Source: an uncultured bacterium
GTDB lineage: Bacteria; Verrucomicrobiota; Kiritimatiellia; PWTM01
Length of the DNA: 64,000 bases
NCBI GenBank assembly: GCA_938010045.1
Contig: CALLFZ010000003.1
Location: 62,001 to 126,000 of the forward strand
Direction of reading: 5' to 3'
Shown in pieces: positions 24,046 to 32,405 of the stretch. The first letter of the stretch is position 1; the number at the start of each line of letters is the position of its first letter. The notes below the pieces were generated by a model. It was not told the origin of the DNA. It saw only the letters and a program-made list of their open reading frames with translations, and made no database searches. The position numbers and the translations under genes were made by a program.

Positions 24046-25157
24046 GGCATGGACTCCTTTCGATGGATCCGGGCATGCAGCTCGCGAAGGGCTTCCAGGG
24101 GCGGACGATCGGGTGGCGGCGCGCCCGCCGCCGCGAGCCGCGCGGCGGCGGCCGGGTTTGCCGGCGCGCAGAAACGGCGCCATTCGTTCCGACACACCTC
24201 CGGGAGTCGTTCTGGGGGCAGGTGGCGGTGGACCAGGTCGAGAAACCCGTCGCGCACATCGCCCACGTCCCGCACGGCGCGCGGCGCGGTCTGCGGCCGC
24301 GGGGGCAGGAGCGGCGCCATCGCGCGCCAGAGGGCCAGCGACAACAGCACGAGCGCCACGGCGCCCACCGCTCCGAGGCGTAGGCGTGCTGCAGAGTCGC
24401 GCCAACCCGGCACCTGCCGCAGGCCAAGATGCGCCTCGCAGAACCAGACGGTGGGTCCGCGAAGCATGCGGCAGAGCAGGTCCGTCCGACGGTGGCGGAG
24501 CAGACCCTCGTTGCTCAGCAGGTACGAGTCGCTGGCGAGCACGAGGCGCCCCCCCTCCCACGGCCGTGCAATGAGCACCGGCCGACCCTCGGATTCGAGC
24601 CAGGTTTCCCATTCCGGGGCGGCGCATACGAAATAGAGCGAGGAGTGCCAGGGCCATCCGTCCGAGGCGCGGGCGGGCGTGCGAGACGATGCGCGGCGAA
24701 TCTCCACCCCCCACGTGCGGAGAGGGTCGGGGCTCGCGGTCACCGGTCGGTGCCGGGGCGGACCGGAGCGCGGAGGCGACACGTCGGGGGCGAATGCGGT
24801 GCGCGACCAGGCGAGGACGATGACGCCGCCGCGGCGCGCGAACTTGGCCAGCGGCTCCGGCGACCCAAGGCCGGAGACGTTGGCCGTCCGCAGACCCGCG
24901 AACAGCAGCGTGCCCGTTCCCTCCGGCAGCCGATCGTGCGGGAATTGATAGAGCCGCGCCGCATCGAGGCCCGGCATCTGGCGCACTGTTTCGTACAGCA
25001 CGCGCAATCCGATCGGATCGCAGCGCAACGACGAATACGCGGGAACATCGTCGCCGGCGTCGGCTTGCCACGAAAAGATCCGCAGCGCGCCGGCCGCGAA
25101 GAGCGCAAGCAGCGCGAGAGCCGCGGCGACGGCCGCAAGGTCACGCCGCGCTGTCAT
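23988..25157 (-). CDS. DUF4350 domain membrane protein, MoxR operon
   Basis: 389 residues. A transmembrane helix lies near the N-terminus (DLAAVAAALALLALFAAGAL). It is followed by a soluble domain with the DUF4350-type core (SSLRCDPIGLRVLYETVRQ and GGVIVLAWSR), then a second hydrophobic segment about 270-292 (LGAVGAVALVLLSLALWRAM) and a basic C-terminal tail. The domain resembles GATase-like folds that sense or bind an unknown ligand outside the membrane. The start at 25155-25157 overlaps the DUF4129 gene by 17 bases, and the 3' end runs 58 bases into moxR. Upstream in-frame starts exist but fall inside the DUF4129 gene. Confidence 0.8.
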   Translation of the reverse strand: MTARRDLAAVAAALALLALFAAGALRIFSWQADAGDDVPAYSSLRCDPIGLRVLYETVRQMPGLDAARLYQFPHDRLPEGTGTLLFAGLRTANVSGLGSPEPLAKFARRGGVIVLAWSRTAFAPDVSPPRSGPPRHRPVTASPDPLRTWGVEIRRASSRTPARASDGWPWHSSLYFVCAAPEWETWLESEGRPVLIARPWEGGRLVLASDSYLLSNEGLLRHRRTDLLCRMLRGPTVWFCEAHLGLRQVPGWRDSAARLRLGAVGAVALVLLSLALWRAMAPLLPPRPQTAPRAVRDVGDVRDGFLDLVHRHLPPERLPEVCRNEWRRFCAPANPAAAARLAAAGAPPPDRPPLEALRELHARIHRKESMPCPSRSNCCSIASTRSAPR

Positions 25158-26760
25158 GCCAGAGTTCCAGCTCCGCGAGCATCTCGTCGAGGGTGTGCCG
25201 ATCGACCATGTGAGTTCCGTACCAGCACCGCTCAAACACGTTGACCCAGTGCGCAAACCGCCGGCGGATGCTCTCCGGTGCGGCCGCGCGGCGAGCGAGC
25301 TCGATGCAGTAGTCGCGATTGGTGCGCGAGGGCCGCACTTCGATCCAGCCCGCGGCGGCGAGATGGGCGAGCATCGCGAGAAACAGGGCGCGCACGGCGC
25401 GGCGGTGGTCGCCGGCCGCCGCTCGTTCGAGGGCGAGGAGCATCCATTCGTCAGAGGGCCGGCTCGTCGCGAGGGTCGTCTCGGCGTCGAGCGCGGCGGT
25501 GGCCGCGGCCTCGTTCGTCGCGGAGGGCGGCGGCGCGCGACGCCGCGCCGCGCGAAGAATGCCGGTCACGAGCACGAGTGCCGCGGCGGCCGCCACCGCC
25601 CAGGCGGTTGGGCGGACCCAGTCCGTGCGGTGGCTGTGCTCCGCGAGATCGGAGGGTTCGATTTCGCGGCTCCGCAGCCATGTTTCGATGTGGTCCAGCA
25701 GGCGGCGAACTGCGCGTCCGATTGTGGCGACTTGCCGCCCGAACCAGCGCAGGGCGAGGTCGAGCACCGTTGCCGAGTCGGCGCCGGCGGGCTCGGCGTC
25801 GCGCGGCAGCCGCCAGGCGAATTCGGGGCGGGCAAGCACGCGGTCGGCGGCCGCGTTGAACTGTTCGGCAGCTACCGCTGCGGGTGGGGTAGGGGGCGGC
25901 AGGCCGGCGCGCGCGGCGGGCGCGGCGACCACGGCGGCGGGCAGCATCAGCACGAGCGCGGCGGCGCGGCAGCGGCGCCACTCGGCCCGGAGGTCCGCGC
26001 CCGTGCGGCGTGCCTCAACATGGAATGCGCGCACGGCATACATCGCCTTGAGGGCAGGATCGAGCACCAGGTGGGTCGCCGCCACGACGATCAATGCGAA
26101 CGAGCCGCGGAGCATCCATGTGTCGTCGAGCGCGAGGTTCCACTGGACGCCGAACAGGGCGCGCGCAAGTTCGGGGAGCAGCGCCAGAACGATCGCGATG
26201 TTGATCGCCGCCATCGGCGCCGCGATCGAAAAAATGCCGATCGCGAGGTGATTCTGGCCGGGATCGGTGCGCGCCGCCGCCCAGGCGCGCCGCACGGCGT
26301 CGGTTGCGTCGTGCGACGGCCGGTCACAAACGGTTGCGAGGCTCTCGTGCCACGCCAGCCACCATCCGAACGGTGCGACGGCTAGCGCCGCGGGCCCGGC
26401 CGCGAGCAGGGACCAGGTCGAGCAGCGCGCGTGCAGGCCCAGGATCACCCGCCAGTCGCGCCACCCCCAGGGAGGAGGCACCGCATCCACCGCGGCGGCC
26501 CGCAGCCATGCCCCCGCCCGACTCTGGGCGGCGCGTTTCCAGAGATAGAGCACCGCGACCACGAGTGCGCCGAAGGAACAGCGCTGGCGCGCGAGCGCGC
26601 CGTGCGTCATATCAGTGAAATACCAGAGAAGGCCGAGCCAAAATGGAACTGCCCCCAGCCAATGCCAGGCGAGCGCCGAGGGGGTACGCCGCAGCAACGC
26701 GAGCGCTTCTTCGACGAGCTCCACGGCCGTCCGCTCGTCGGTGCGGCGTGCGCGGCTCAT
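25141..26760 (-). CDS. multi-pass membrane protein with C-terminal DUF4129 domain
   Basis: 539 residues. GGAGG before the ATG at 26758-26760 supports the start. The N-terminal two thirds contain about five hydrophobic segments (for example LAWHWLGAVPFWLGLLWYF, STWSLLAAGPAALAVAPF, MAAINIAIVLALLPEL, GSFALIVVAATHLVL). A second membrane part with WAVAAAAALVLVTGILRAA precedes the C-terminal ~100-residue DUF4129 domain (MLLALERAAAGDHRRAVRAL to CWYGTHMVDRHTLDEMLAEL). DUF4129 proteins are regular members of MoxR/DUF58/transglutaminase-like operons; no transglutaminase domain is present here. Operon neighbours overlap by 4 bases (upstream) and 17 bases (downstream). Confidence 0.8.
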   Translation of the reverse strand: MSRARRTDERTAVELVEEALALLRRTPSALAWHWLGAVPFWLGLLWYFTDMTHGALARQRCSFGALVVAVLYLWKRAAQSRAGAWLRAAAVDAVPPPWGWRDWRVILGLHARCSTWSLLAAGPAALAVAPFGWWLAWHESLATVCDRPSHDATDAVRRAWAAARTDPGQNHLAIGIFSIAAPMAAINIAIVLALLPELARALFGVQWNLALDDTWMLRGSFALIVVAATHLVLDPALKAMYAVRAFHVEARRTGADLRAEWRRCRAAALVLMLPAAVVAAPAARAGLPPPTPPAAVAAEQFNAAADRVLARPEFAWRLPRDAEPAGADSATVLDLALRWFGRQVATIGRAVRRLLDHIETWLRSREIEPSDLAEHSHRTDWVRPTAWAVAAAAALVLVTGILRAARRRAPPPSATNEAAATAALDAETTLATSRPSDEWMLLALERAAAGDHRRAVRALFLAMLAHLAAAGWIEVRPSRTNRDYCIELARRAAAPESIRRRFAHWVNVFERCWYGTHMVDRHTLDEMLAELELWHDSAA

Positions 26761-27131
26761 GGTGGATCCTCCGCGATCGGTGGGTGGGAGAAGAACCACG
26801 CGTCCGGCGAGGCGATGGGATGGGTCTCGGAGGGGATGGCGAGGAGCAGGCGTCCGAGCAGGTACAGCGATCCCCACAGTGCGGCGAAACCCGCAAGGGC
26901 GGCGAGTGCGCGGAAGGGCCGCACGCGAGGACGTTTCACCGTGGTTGGTGACCGGGCCAAACAACTCGCGCACAGCATCCGCCCATCGTGTTCGGTCACG
27001 CATTCGCGGCAAAAGAAGCCGCCGCACGAGGGACAGCGCGCGGCCGCCGGCCGGGAGGGATGGTGCTGGCAGCGCGCCGCCAGGGTTCCGCGCGCCGTCG
27101 TGTCCGGGCGGATGGAGCGAGGGCTGCTCAT
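26757..27131 (-). CDS. small protein with B-box-like zinc finger and C-terminal membrane helix
   Basis: 124 residues. The Cys/His cluster C-x2-HP...C-x2-C...C-x2-C...C-x2-C (in CQHHPSRPAAARCPSCGG, then FFCRECVTEHDGRMLCASC) resembles a B-box-type zinc finger. One transmembrane helix follows (LAALAGFAALWGSLYLLGRLLL), then a short tail. The same finger type recurs in the 199-residue protein two genes upstream, which suggests gene duplication within the operon. Four-base overlaps link it to both neighbours. The zinc finger would face the cytoplasm. Confidence 0.72.
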   Translation of the reverse strand: MSSPRSIRPDTTARGTLAARCQHHPSRPAAARCPSCGGFFCRECVTEHDGRMLCASCLARSPTTVKRPRVRPFRALAALAGFAALWGSLYLLGRLLLAIPSETHPIASPDAWFFSHPPIAEDPP

Positions 27132-28114
27132 TTCGCACGGTGAACCGCGAGGCCACCCAGGACCGCCATCAACACCGAGACTGCCGCGATCGCGCCGAGT
27201 AGGGCCTGCACCGCCACGTCCGCGCTTCTCCAACTCCAGATGCCCAGCCACAGCGCGGGGACATCGCCTTGGCCAGACTCCCGCCATCCCGCCACCAGCC
27301 AGATCGCGTACATCGCGACGCCCCGAGCGCCCCAGTAGACGATCACGGCGACGGCCCACTGGCGCAGTTCGGCGGCCCGCCGCCCCATGGATTTTACGAG
27401 GGTGTTCACGGCGCCGATCAGAATCAGAATGGCTGTGACGGCCAGCGGCGCGAACGCGAAAGCGATCTTCTCCAACGCCAGCGCGCCCGCGGCGACGGCG
27501 CCTTCGACGGCGAGCAGTGCGGCGACGGTCCCTGCCCAGGCGCGCGGCGGCGCGACAGGCGGCAGCGCGGGGGGACGGGGTTGGACGGGCTCGGGATCGG
27601 CCTCCGTCCCGCGTTCAGCCGCGAACTGTTCGGCAGTCAGCGGCGGTTGCACGGCAGCGATCGCCTCGCAGAGCTGCTCCATGCCGCGCCTCGCGGCGCG
27701 GCGACGGCTCCATGCCCGCACGCGCACGGAGGTGGTCCGGGTTCGCACGGTCACCGCGCAGCCCGCGCCCCGCGCAAGCTCGATCACGAGCGCCATCGCG
27801 CCGATCGCGACCGCCAAGCCCCCCAGGGCCGTCCGCAGTTCCAACCCGGCCGGCGGCCAAGGTGCCAGCGCCAGGCCCGCCGCCAGCACGAGGGCCGCCG
27901 TGGCCGCGCCGATCTCCCGCGCCCGGGTGCGTTGCAGCACCACCGACTCGATGTCCCGAAGCCGCAGTCGCCAGTAGTGCTCCACGAACCACGCACGCTC
28001 CACCACCAACAGATGATCCGGCGCGAGCCACACGCTCGCCTTCGTGGCCACGCCATACCAGCGGCCCGGCAACCGCCGGTACCGTGGTGGGTCCCGCTGT
28101 GACGCCTCGGCCAT
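27128..28114 (-). CDS. multi-pass membrane protein with N-terminal PH-like domain
   Basis: 328 residues. The ATG at 28112-28114 is preferred to the GTG at 28121-28123 because AGGGAGA lies about 10 bases before it. Residues about 10-60 (WYGVATKASVWLAPDHLLVV, then WRLRLRDIESVVLQR) look like a bacterial PH-like fold. Next come two hydrophobic segments, a Pro-rich linker (VQPRPPALPPVAPPR) and at least three more segments. It is the fourth gene of the MoxR operon. No enzyme signature is visible. It could be a membrane adaptor. Confidence 0.68.
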   Translation of the reverse strand: MAEASQRDPPRYRRLPGRWYGVATKASVWLAPDHLLVVERAWFVEHYWRLRLRDIESVVLQRTRAREIGAATAALVLAAGLALAPWPPAGLELRTALGGLAVAIGAMALVIELARGAGCAVTVRTRTTSVRVRAWSRRRAARRGMEQLCEAIAAVQPPLTAEQFAAERGTEADPEPVQPRPPALPPVAPPRAWAGTVAALLAVEGAVAAGALALEKIAFAFAPLAVTAILILIGAVNTLVKSMGRRAAELRQWAVAVIVYWGARGVAMYAIWLVAGWRESGQGDVPALWLGIWSWRSADVAVQALLGAIAAVSVLMAVLGGLAVHRAK

Positions 28115-28129
28115 CGCGATCACTTCTCC

Positions 28130-28729
28130 CTAGGCGGCCATCCATTCCGTGACGAGTCGGTGGATCAGCCAGGCCAAGAGCCCGAACCAGGCGAGCGTGA
28201 CCCCACCCGCCATCAGCACGGCGAGCCACCGTCGCAGGGCGCTGCGCGGCAGGACGCTCATCGGCCGGCGCCAATGGAACAACATGAGCGCCAGCGCAAA
28301 CGGCGCGGTGAACAGAGTGAAGCCAGCCGTCACCAAGCCCAGCGCCGGCAACAGCACCATCCAGAGGCACAGGCTGTCATACTGCACAAGGTGCGATACG
28401 TAGCGCAGTCCCGGCCCGCCCAAGCCCACGTCGTGGCCGAAGCACTCGGCGCACAGCGGCTCATCGGCGGCGTCGACCGCGCACAGTTCACAGGCGAACC
28501 GTCCGCATCGAGCGCACACGACCTGCGCGCGCCGCGTGCCATGGCGGAAGCACACCGCCCCCTCGGCGATGTCGGGCGACTCCGATGGACGCGCTGGCCG
28601 CAGTGCCGCTGCGAAGCGGAGTACCTCAGTCGCCGCGCCGCAGTGGGGGCAATTGAACTGCTCGCGCAACGCCGGGGGCCGCGGCCACGGGTGTCCGCAT
28701 CGCGGGCAATACTCGAGGGCGGTCGTCAC
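28130..28729 (-). CDS. zinc-ribbon / B-box-like membrane protein
   Basis: 199 residues. Two Cys pairs at the N-terminus (CPRCG and CPHCG) form a zinc ribbon. A second cluster, CFRHGTRRAQVVCARCGRF followed by CELC and CAEC, is B-box-like and similar to the cluster in the 124-residue protein downstream. The C-terminal half holds two or three hydrophobic segments (LWMVLLPALGLVTAGFTLF, RRWLAVLMAGGVTLAWFGLL). The ends are clear: 9 bases after the RDD/GYF gene and 15 bases before the PH-like gene. A metal-dependent membrane adaptor is the best guess. Confidence 0.72.
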   Translation of the reverse strand: MTTALEYCPRCGHPWPRPPALREQFNCPHCGAATEVLRFAAALRPARPSESPDIAEGAVCFRHGTRRAQVVCARCGRFACELCAVDAADEPLCAECFGHDVGLGGPGLRYVSHLVQYDSLCLWMVLLPALGLVTAGFTLFTAPFALALMLFHWRRPMSVLPRSALRRWLAVLMAGGVTLAWFGLLAWLIHRLVTEWMAA

Positions 28730-28738
28730 GTGGGCGCA

Positions 28739-29515
28739 TCAGCTCCGAACCACGCGGGTGTCGGCGACCATGTCGTGCAGCGCGCGTTTCTCGGGGTCCC
28801 AGGCCGCCAGGAGAAACCCGATGCCCGCGGTGAGCTGACTCAGATACTTCGCAAAATGACGGCCCGCCGCGCGCGCGTAGCCAACTCGCGAGCCGTCGGC
28901 TCGCACCACTCGAAGCTGGAGCGCCATCTTACCGAGTGTCGCTCCAAACCGGCCCACCATCCAGATCTCATACAGTGCGTGCATCGCGATCGAGAGCGCC
29001 CACAGCGTCACGGTCACCGACGAGAAGACGACGAGGTTTTCGATCGGCCGCTCGCTTGGACGCAGCCGACGGACGAGGGTCCATATCACCGGAACGTAGA
29101 TGGCGTAGTAGGCGATCATCAACACGATTCCATCCAGGATCGAAGCCGCGAGCCGCGACCAGAATCCGGCGTACGGGATGGCGCCGGTTCCGAGGCCGCG
29201 TTCCATCCAGCGTTGGACGACGAGGGGTTTGCAGGAGCCGCAGACCCAGAGCGGGCCCAGGCGGATGGTGTCGCCCTCGGGGAAGTCCCGGCCGCACTCG
29301 GCGCAGCGGCGGATCGGTTCCACGGATGGCGGTGTCGCCTCGGGCCAGGCGAGTTCGCCGTAGCGCACCCACTGGGATAGGCCCGGCGTCCAAACGAGCG
29401 TGTCGGGTTGGATGCGGCCCTCCGCGGCCATCGCGCGCAGCTCTGCGGCGGACACCGGCCCGCGCGGCGCGCCGGCCTCCGCGTAGTAGCAGACCGTGGG
29501 TTGAGCGTTCGTCAT
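28739..29515 (-). CDS. GYF_2 and RDD domain membrane protein with zinc ribbon
   Basis: 258 residues, first gene of the ten-gene operon. Residues about 8-60 are a GYF_2-like domain (CYYAEAGAPRGPVSAAELRA, TLVWTPGLSQWVRYGEL). Two Cys pairs (CAECG and CGSC) follow, then an RDD domain of about 140 residues with Arg/Asp in the first helix (FWSRLAASILDGIVLMIAYY), GATLGKMALQLRVVRADG in the middle, and a third helix. GYF_2 modules bind proline-rich peptides in other proteins. With the RDD protein at the other end, the operon contains two RDD proteins. A promoter candidate lies 49-77 bases upstream. Confidence 0.8.
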   Translation of the reverse strand: MTNAQPTVCYYAEAGAPRGPVSAAELRAMAAEGRIQPDTLVWTPGLSQWVRYGELAWPEATPPSVEPIRRCAECGRDFPEGDTIRLGPLWVCGSCKPLVVQRWMERGLGTGAIPYAGFWSRLAASILDGIVLMIAYYAIYVPVIWTLVRRLRPSERPIENLVVFSSVTVTLWALSIAMHALYEIWMVGRFGATLGKMALQLRVVRADGSRVGYARAAGRHFAKYLSQLTAGIGFLLAAWDPEKRALHDMVADTRVVRS

Positions 29516-29563
29516 GTCCGCTTTCGCGCGGCGGGCGGCACGAGGTCCGCAGCCCGCCTGCCC

Positions 29564-29592
29564 AGATTGTCACGTCCCGCGATCGCAATCAA
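29564..29592 (-). promoter_or_regulatory. candidate promoter for the ten-gene MoxR operon
   Basis: On the minus strand TTGATT (29592-29587), 17 bases, CAATCT (29569-29564). The first start codon at 29515 follows 48 bases later. A better match was not seen in the intergenic region. Confidence 0.45.
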
Positions 29593-30136
29593 CGCCGCGC
29601 GCTCCGCAGTGCGATGGCCTTCGTCGGCATTACTTTGACCCTCAACGACCCCACGCATCTGAGCCAAATGCAGCCCGTGAACCACGAAACGCCGACGCGG
29701 TCGCCTCACGACCGTATGCCACCCCAGATGTTCGCGCCTCAGCCCTCGCCACCCCCGCCTCCTTGCCCGCCGCGGTCTTGGCATCCGCAATGGTTGTTTA
29801 TCAGTACTCCACAAGCATCCGCATTTCTGGACCTGATGAGTGCGGCGGGCGACGCCGGTTGCAGTACCGATTTCGCGCTGGTTGTTTGGAGGGCGTCGCG
29901 ATTGTGCTGTGGATGGTTTTTGGGGGTGAGACGAGGGGGCTGGATGCGGGAAGGGCGAACATCTCCGTCATAGAACCGAATCAACCTCGGCTTCCGCGTC
30001 CCCACCGGCGCTTCCGCCTCCCGAGAGCTGCTTCGAGATCGAGCTCTTCCTTCCTCGGATCGTTTTTCTTCGAGTTCCGGGCCGCGCCGTACCGGCTGAG
30101 AGCTTGCGTGACCTGCAAGCGTCGAGCCGCCGGACC

Positions 30137-30209
30137 GCTGTAGTTCCGCCGGTCCTCCGGCGGAAGATTGGGGGAGAAAGCTCCGGCGGCAGAGCGCCGG
30201 AGCTACAGC
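30137..30209. repeat. nested palindromic element, copy 2 (73 bases)
   Basis: Same architecture as 6584-6658: GCTGTAG (30137-30143) to CTACAGC (30203-30209) outside, TTCCGCCGG/CCGGCGGAA and a CTCCGGCGG...GCCGGAG hairpin inside. The two copies differ at only a few bases and by a two-base length change. Confidence 0.75.
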
Positions 30210-30246
30210 GGAGCGCCGGGCCTGCTGCGGGGCTGGGAACAGAAGA

Positions 30247-30376
30247 TGGGGACAGGCACACGCCAGCCCGACCGATCCGGTTCCACGCGGCCTGGAGTCG
30301 GACACCGTGGAAGGCGTCCCTCGAGGGATAGAGTCAATCGGCGGATAAGGCAGGATAAGGCAGGTGCCTGTCCCCA
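30247..30376. repeat. segment bounded by inverted TGGGGACAGGCAC
   Basis: TGGGGACAGGCAC at 30247-30259 and its reverse complement at 30364-30376, a perfect 13-base inverted repeat bounding 130 bases. It shares ends with the segment at 6477-6747. The interior is different, so the ends are conserved and the content is not. Confidence 0.65.
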
Positions 30377-30433
30377 TTTGAGCGCGATTGAATTGGAGGG
30401 ACGGCTTTCACGCTGTCGGCTTTCACGCCGTCC
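30343..30433. repeat. short tandem and direct repeats
   Basis: GGATAAGGCA is repeated twice in tandem at 30343-30362. CGGCTTTCACGC occurs at 30402-30413 and 30417-30428 (period 15), within GGACGG (30399-30404) / CCGTCC (30428-30433) inverted arms. Possible remnant of repeat expansion. Confidence 0.5.
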
Positions 30434-30457
30434 GTGAATTACCGAGGCATACGCCGT

Positions 30458-30494
30458 GGCCGTAGGGTGGGGTAGAACCCGACCCTCCACGGCC
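30458..30494. repeat. imperfect GC-rich hairpin
   Basis: GGCCGTAGGGTGGGG, a short loop, then ACCCGACCCTCCACGGCC. The arms pair with a few mismatches. No T-run follows, so terminator function is not supported. Confidence 0.4.
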
Positions 30495-30670
30495 TGCGAA
30501 TGGCTTCCGCAACGTGCTCAGGAGCCTCTCGGCCGCAGGGTTTGGACGAAGCGTCGGACAGTGGGCAGGTCGGGAGAGTCGTCGGAGCGTTCCCCACCGA
30601 AGAGCGAGGGGGTGTATCGAAGTTGATCTGGGTTTCTCTGCCGGCAACCCATTACCACGTCGAGGCGTGA

Positions 30671-30728
30671 ATGGTCGAAAACTTCGTGTTTTGGGGAGCG
30701 GCGAGAAAAAACGGGCAAATGGCGCGGG
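30671..30728. repeat. 60-base block shared with 6758-6817, copy 2
   Basis: Starts ATGGTCGAAAACTTCGTG and ends GGCAAATGGCGCGGG. It aligns with 6758-6817 at about three quarters of positions with a 2-base gap. The reading frame beginning at its ATG does not give a recognisable protein. Confidence 0.5.
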
Positions 30729-31203
30729 ATCGGCTCGGTCGTTGGCCGCCGAGTGTCGGGGGATCCCGTGGCCAGCCGCCACGTTTTTACGTCCAGCCGA
30801 TCCGTCGCAACGTCCACGGCGGACTCGACGATTGTGCCCGCCCGGCTGGTGTTCGCTCAACGGATGCGAGCTGGTGCCATCCGTGGGGCACTGTTCCGGC
30901 AACGGTTCGAGTCGTTACCGAAGAGCGGCGCCGGCGGATCCGGCGGTGGGCGGCTGCGGGCCGCGGCGCGGGAGGGCACGCGCGCACCGGTGGCGGCCGG
31001 GGCGGGGCCGGCCCCGCTTCGGTACTGGGTGCGTCGGGGCCTCACCGGACGAAGGCGCCTCGACCCGCCGCGCAGCATCCAAGTGACGGCTCAAACGAGA
31101 GGGGATGATGCGCGATTGAACCTGCTCGTGGCTGGGGACTGTAGGTGGGAATTGAGCCTGCCATTGTTGTCGCCGGGCCTCAGCCTCCGTCGCACCGCAC
31201 TTC

Positions 31204-31232
31204 TTGGCCCGGCGGGCGTGGCCGACTAGGAT
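31204..31232 (+). promoter_or_regulatory. candidate promoter with leaderless-type spacing, glycosyltransferase operon
   Basis: TTGGCC (31204-31209), 17 bases, TAGGAT (31227-31232). Only six bases separate the -10 element from the ATG at 31239, so the transcript would begin at the start codon. An alternative view is that AGGA at 31228-31231 acts as a ribosome site. Confidence 0.45.
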
Positions 31233-31238
31233 GTGCGC

Positions 31239-32405
31239 ATGCGGGTCTGTTTGGACATCCAGGCCGCGATTGCCCAGTGCGCCGGCGTCGGGCGGTACGT
31301 TGCCTGCCTTTCGGCGCATCTGGCGAGCCAGCGGCCACCGGGGGACGAATTGCGGCTGTTCTGCTTCGATTTTCGCGGTCGCGCCGCCGTGGATGTCCCG
31401 GCTGGAGCGACGCTGCTCCGGCTGCGCTGGCTGCCCGGCCGCGTGGCGCAAAAAGCCTGGGCATGGTGCGGCTGGCCGCCGTTCGATCGTCTCGCTGGCC
31501 CCGCCGATATCTACCATTTTCCGAACTTCATTCGCCCTCCGCTGCGGCGTGGCCGGAGCGTCGTCACGATCCACGATCTCTCGTTCATTCTCTACCCCCA
31601 TACGACCGAGGAGCGCAACCTGCGGTATTTGCGGGCGTACATTAACGACACCGTCGCGTGGGCCGATGCCATCCTCGCGGACTCAGAAACCATCGCGAAC
31701 GAGATCCGCGCGCAGTGGCCCGGATCGGCGTCGAAGGTGGTGGCCGTTCCCTTGGCGGCGCCGGAGGGATTCCAGCGCCCGCCCGACGATGTGGTCCGCC
31801 GCACGCGGGAGGCGCATGGTCTGAGCCGTCCCTACCTGCTGTCGGTCGGCACGCTGGAGCCGAGAAAGAACTACGCTTTTCTTGTGGAGGTGTTCGAGCG
31901 CCTGGGCGCGTTCGACGGCGACCTTGTGATTGCGGGCCGGCCGGGTTGGAAATGGGGCGAGACTGCGGCACGCATCGCGGCCTCGCCGCGCGCGCACCAG
32001 ATCCGCGTGATTGCGGCCGCGGACGACGCGGAACTCTGCGCGCTCTACGCCGGCGCGGAGCTGTTGGTCTGCGCGTCACTCTACGAAGGGTTTGGGTTTC
32101 CGCCGCTCGAGGCGATGGTTTGCGGCACGCCGGTAGTGGTCTCTGAAGGCGGATCACTGCCGGAAGTCTGCGGGGACGGCGCGCGGGTTATACGTGGTTT
32201 TGACGCCGACGCATGGTCCGCCGAACTTGCTCGGCTTCTCGGCGATTCCGCCGGCCGCGCGGCGTTGGTGCAACGCGGGCGCGCGAACCTTGCGCGCTAT
32301 TCATGGGCCCAGACCGCACGACGGACGTGGGCGGTGTATCGGGCGGTCGCGGAAGGGCGGGCGCCGGTGGCCGCGCTCCGATCGGCGGCGGAGACTGCGC
32401 GATGA
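31239..32405 (+). CDS. glycosyltransferase family 4 protein
   Basis: 388 residues, GT-B fold. The start has CLDIQAAIAQCAGVGRYVACL, with the G-x-G-R-Y acceptor-side loop. The C-terminal nucleotide-sugar domain has LSVGTLEPRKN and SLYEGFGFPPLEAM, the E-x7-E type motif of family 4 enzymes. It would transfer a sugar to an unknown acceptor, probably in envelope polysaccharide or glycan assembly, in the cytoplasm. The ATG at 31239 is chosen over GTG 31233. The stop overlaps the next glycosyltransferase start by four bases (ATGA), so it heads a seven-gene operon that continues into pyrK. Confidence 0.87.
   Translation: MRVCLDIQAAIAQCAGVGRYVACLSAHLASQRPPGDELRLFCFDFRGRAAVDVPAGATLLRLRWLPGRVAQKAWAWCGWPPFDRLAGPADIYHFPNFIRPPLRRGRSVVTIHDLSFILYPHTTEERNLRYLRAYINDTVAWADAILADSETIANEIRAQWPGSASKVVAVPLAAPEGFQRPPDDVVRRTREAHGLSRPYLLSVGTLEPRKNYAFLVEVFERLGAFDGDLVIAGRPGWKWGETAARIAASPRAHQIRVIAAADDAELCALYAGAELLVCASLYEGFGFPPLEAMVCGTPVVVSEGGSLPEVCGDGARVIRGFDADAWSAELARLLGDSAGRAALVQRGRANLARYSWAQTARRTWAVYRAVAEGRAPVAALRSAAETAR

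Larger units (their letters stand above)
29516..31238. other. 1.7 kb region without a credible gene, repeat-rich
   Basis: The open frames are compositionally odd (Arg/Pro/Ser-rich) and none resembles a family. The region contains the second copy of the composite repeat (nested palindrome at 30137, inverted ends at 30247-30376, homologous block at 30671), short tandem and direct repeats at 30343-30433, an imperfect hairpin at 30458-30494 and candidate promoters at its two ends. It may be a site of repeated insertion and decay. Confidence 0.6.

Noticed and set aside
29514-30143. Plus-strand frame of 209 codons in the 1.7 kb gap
   Set aside because: Arg/Ser/Pro-rich mixed translation with no domain; it also covers the start region of the palindromic repeat.
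30423-30902. 159-codon minus-strand frame in the same gap
   Set aside because: Composition and lack of a ribosome site or known motif argue against a gene.
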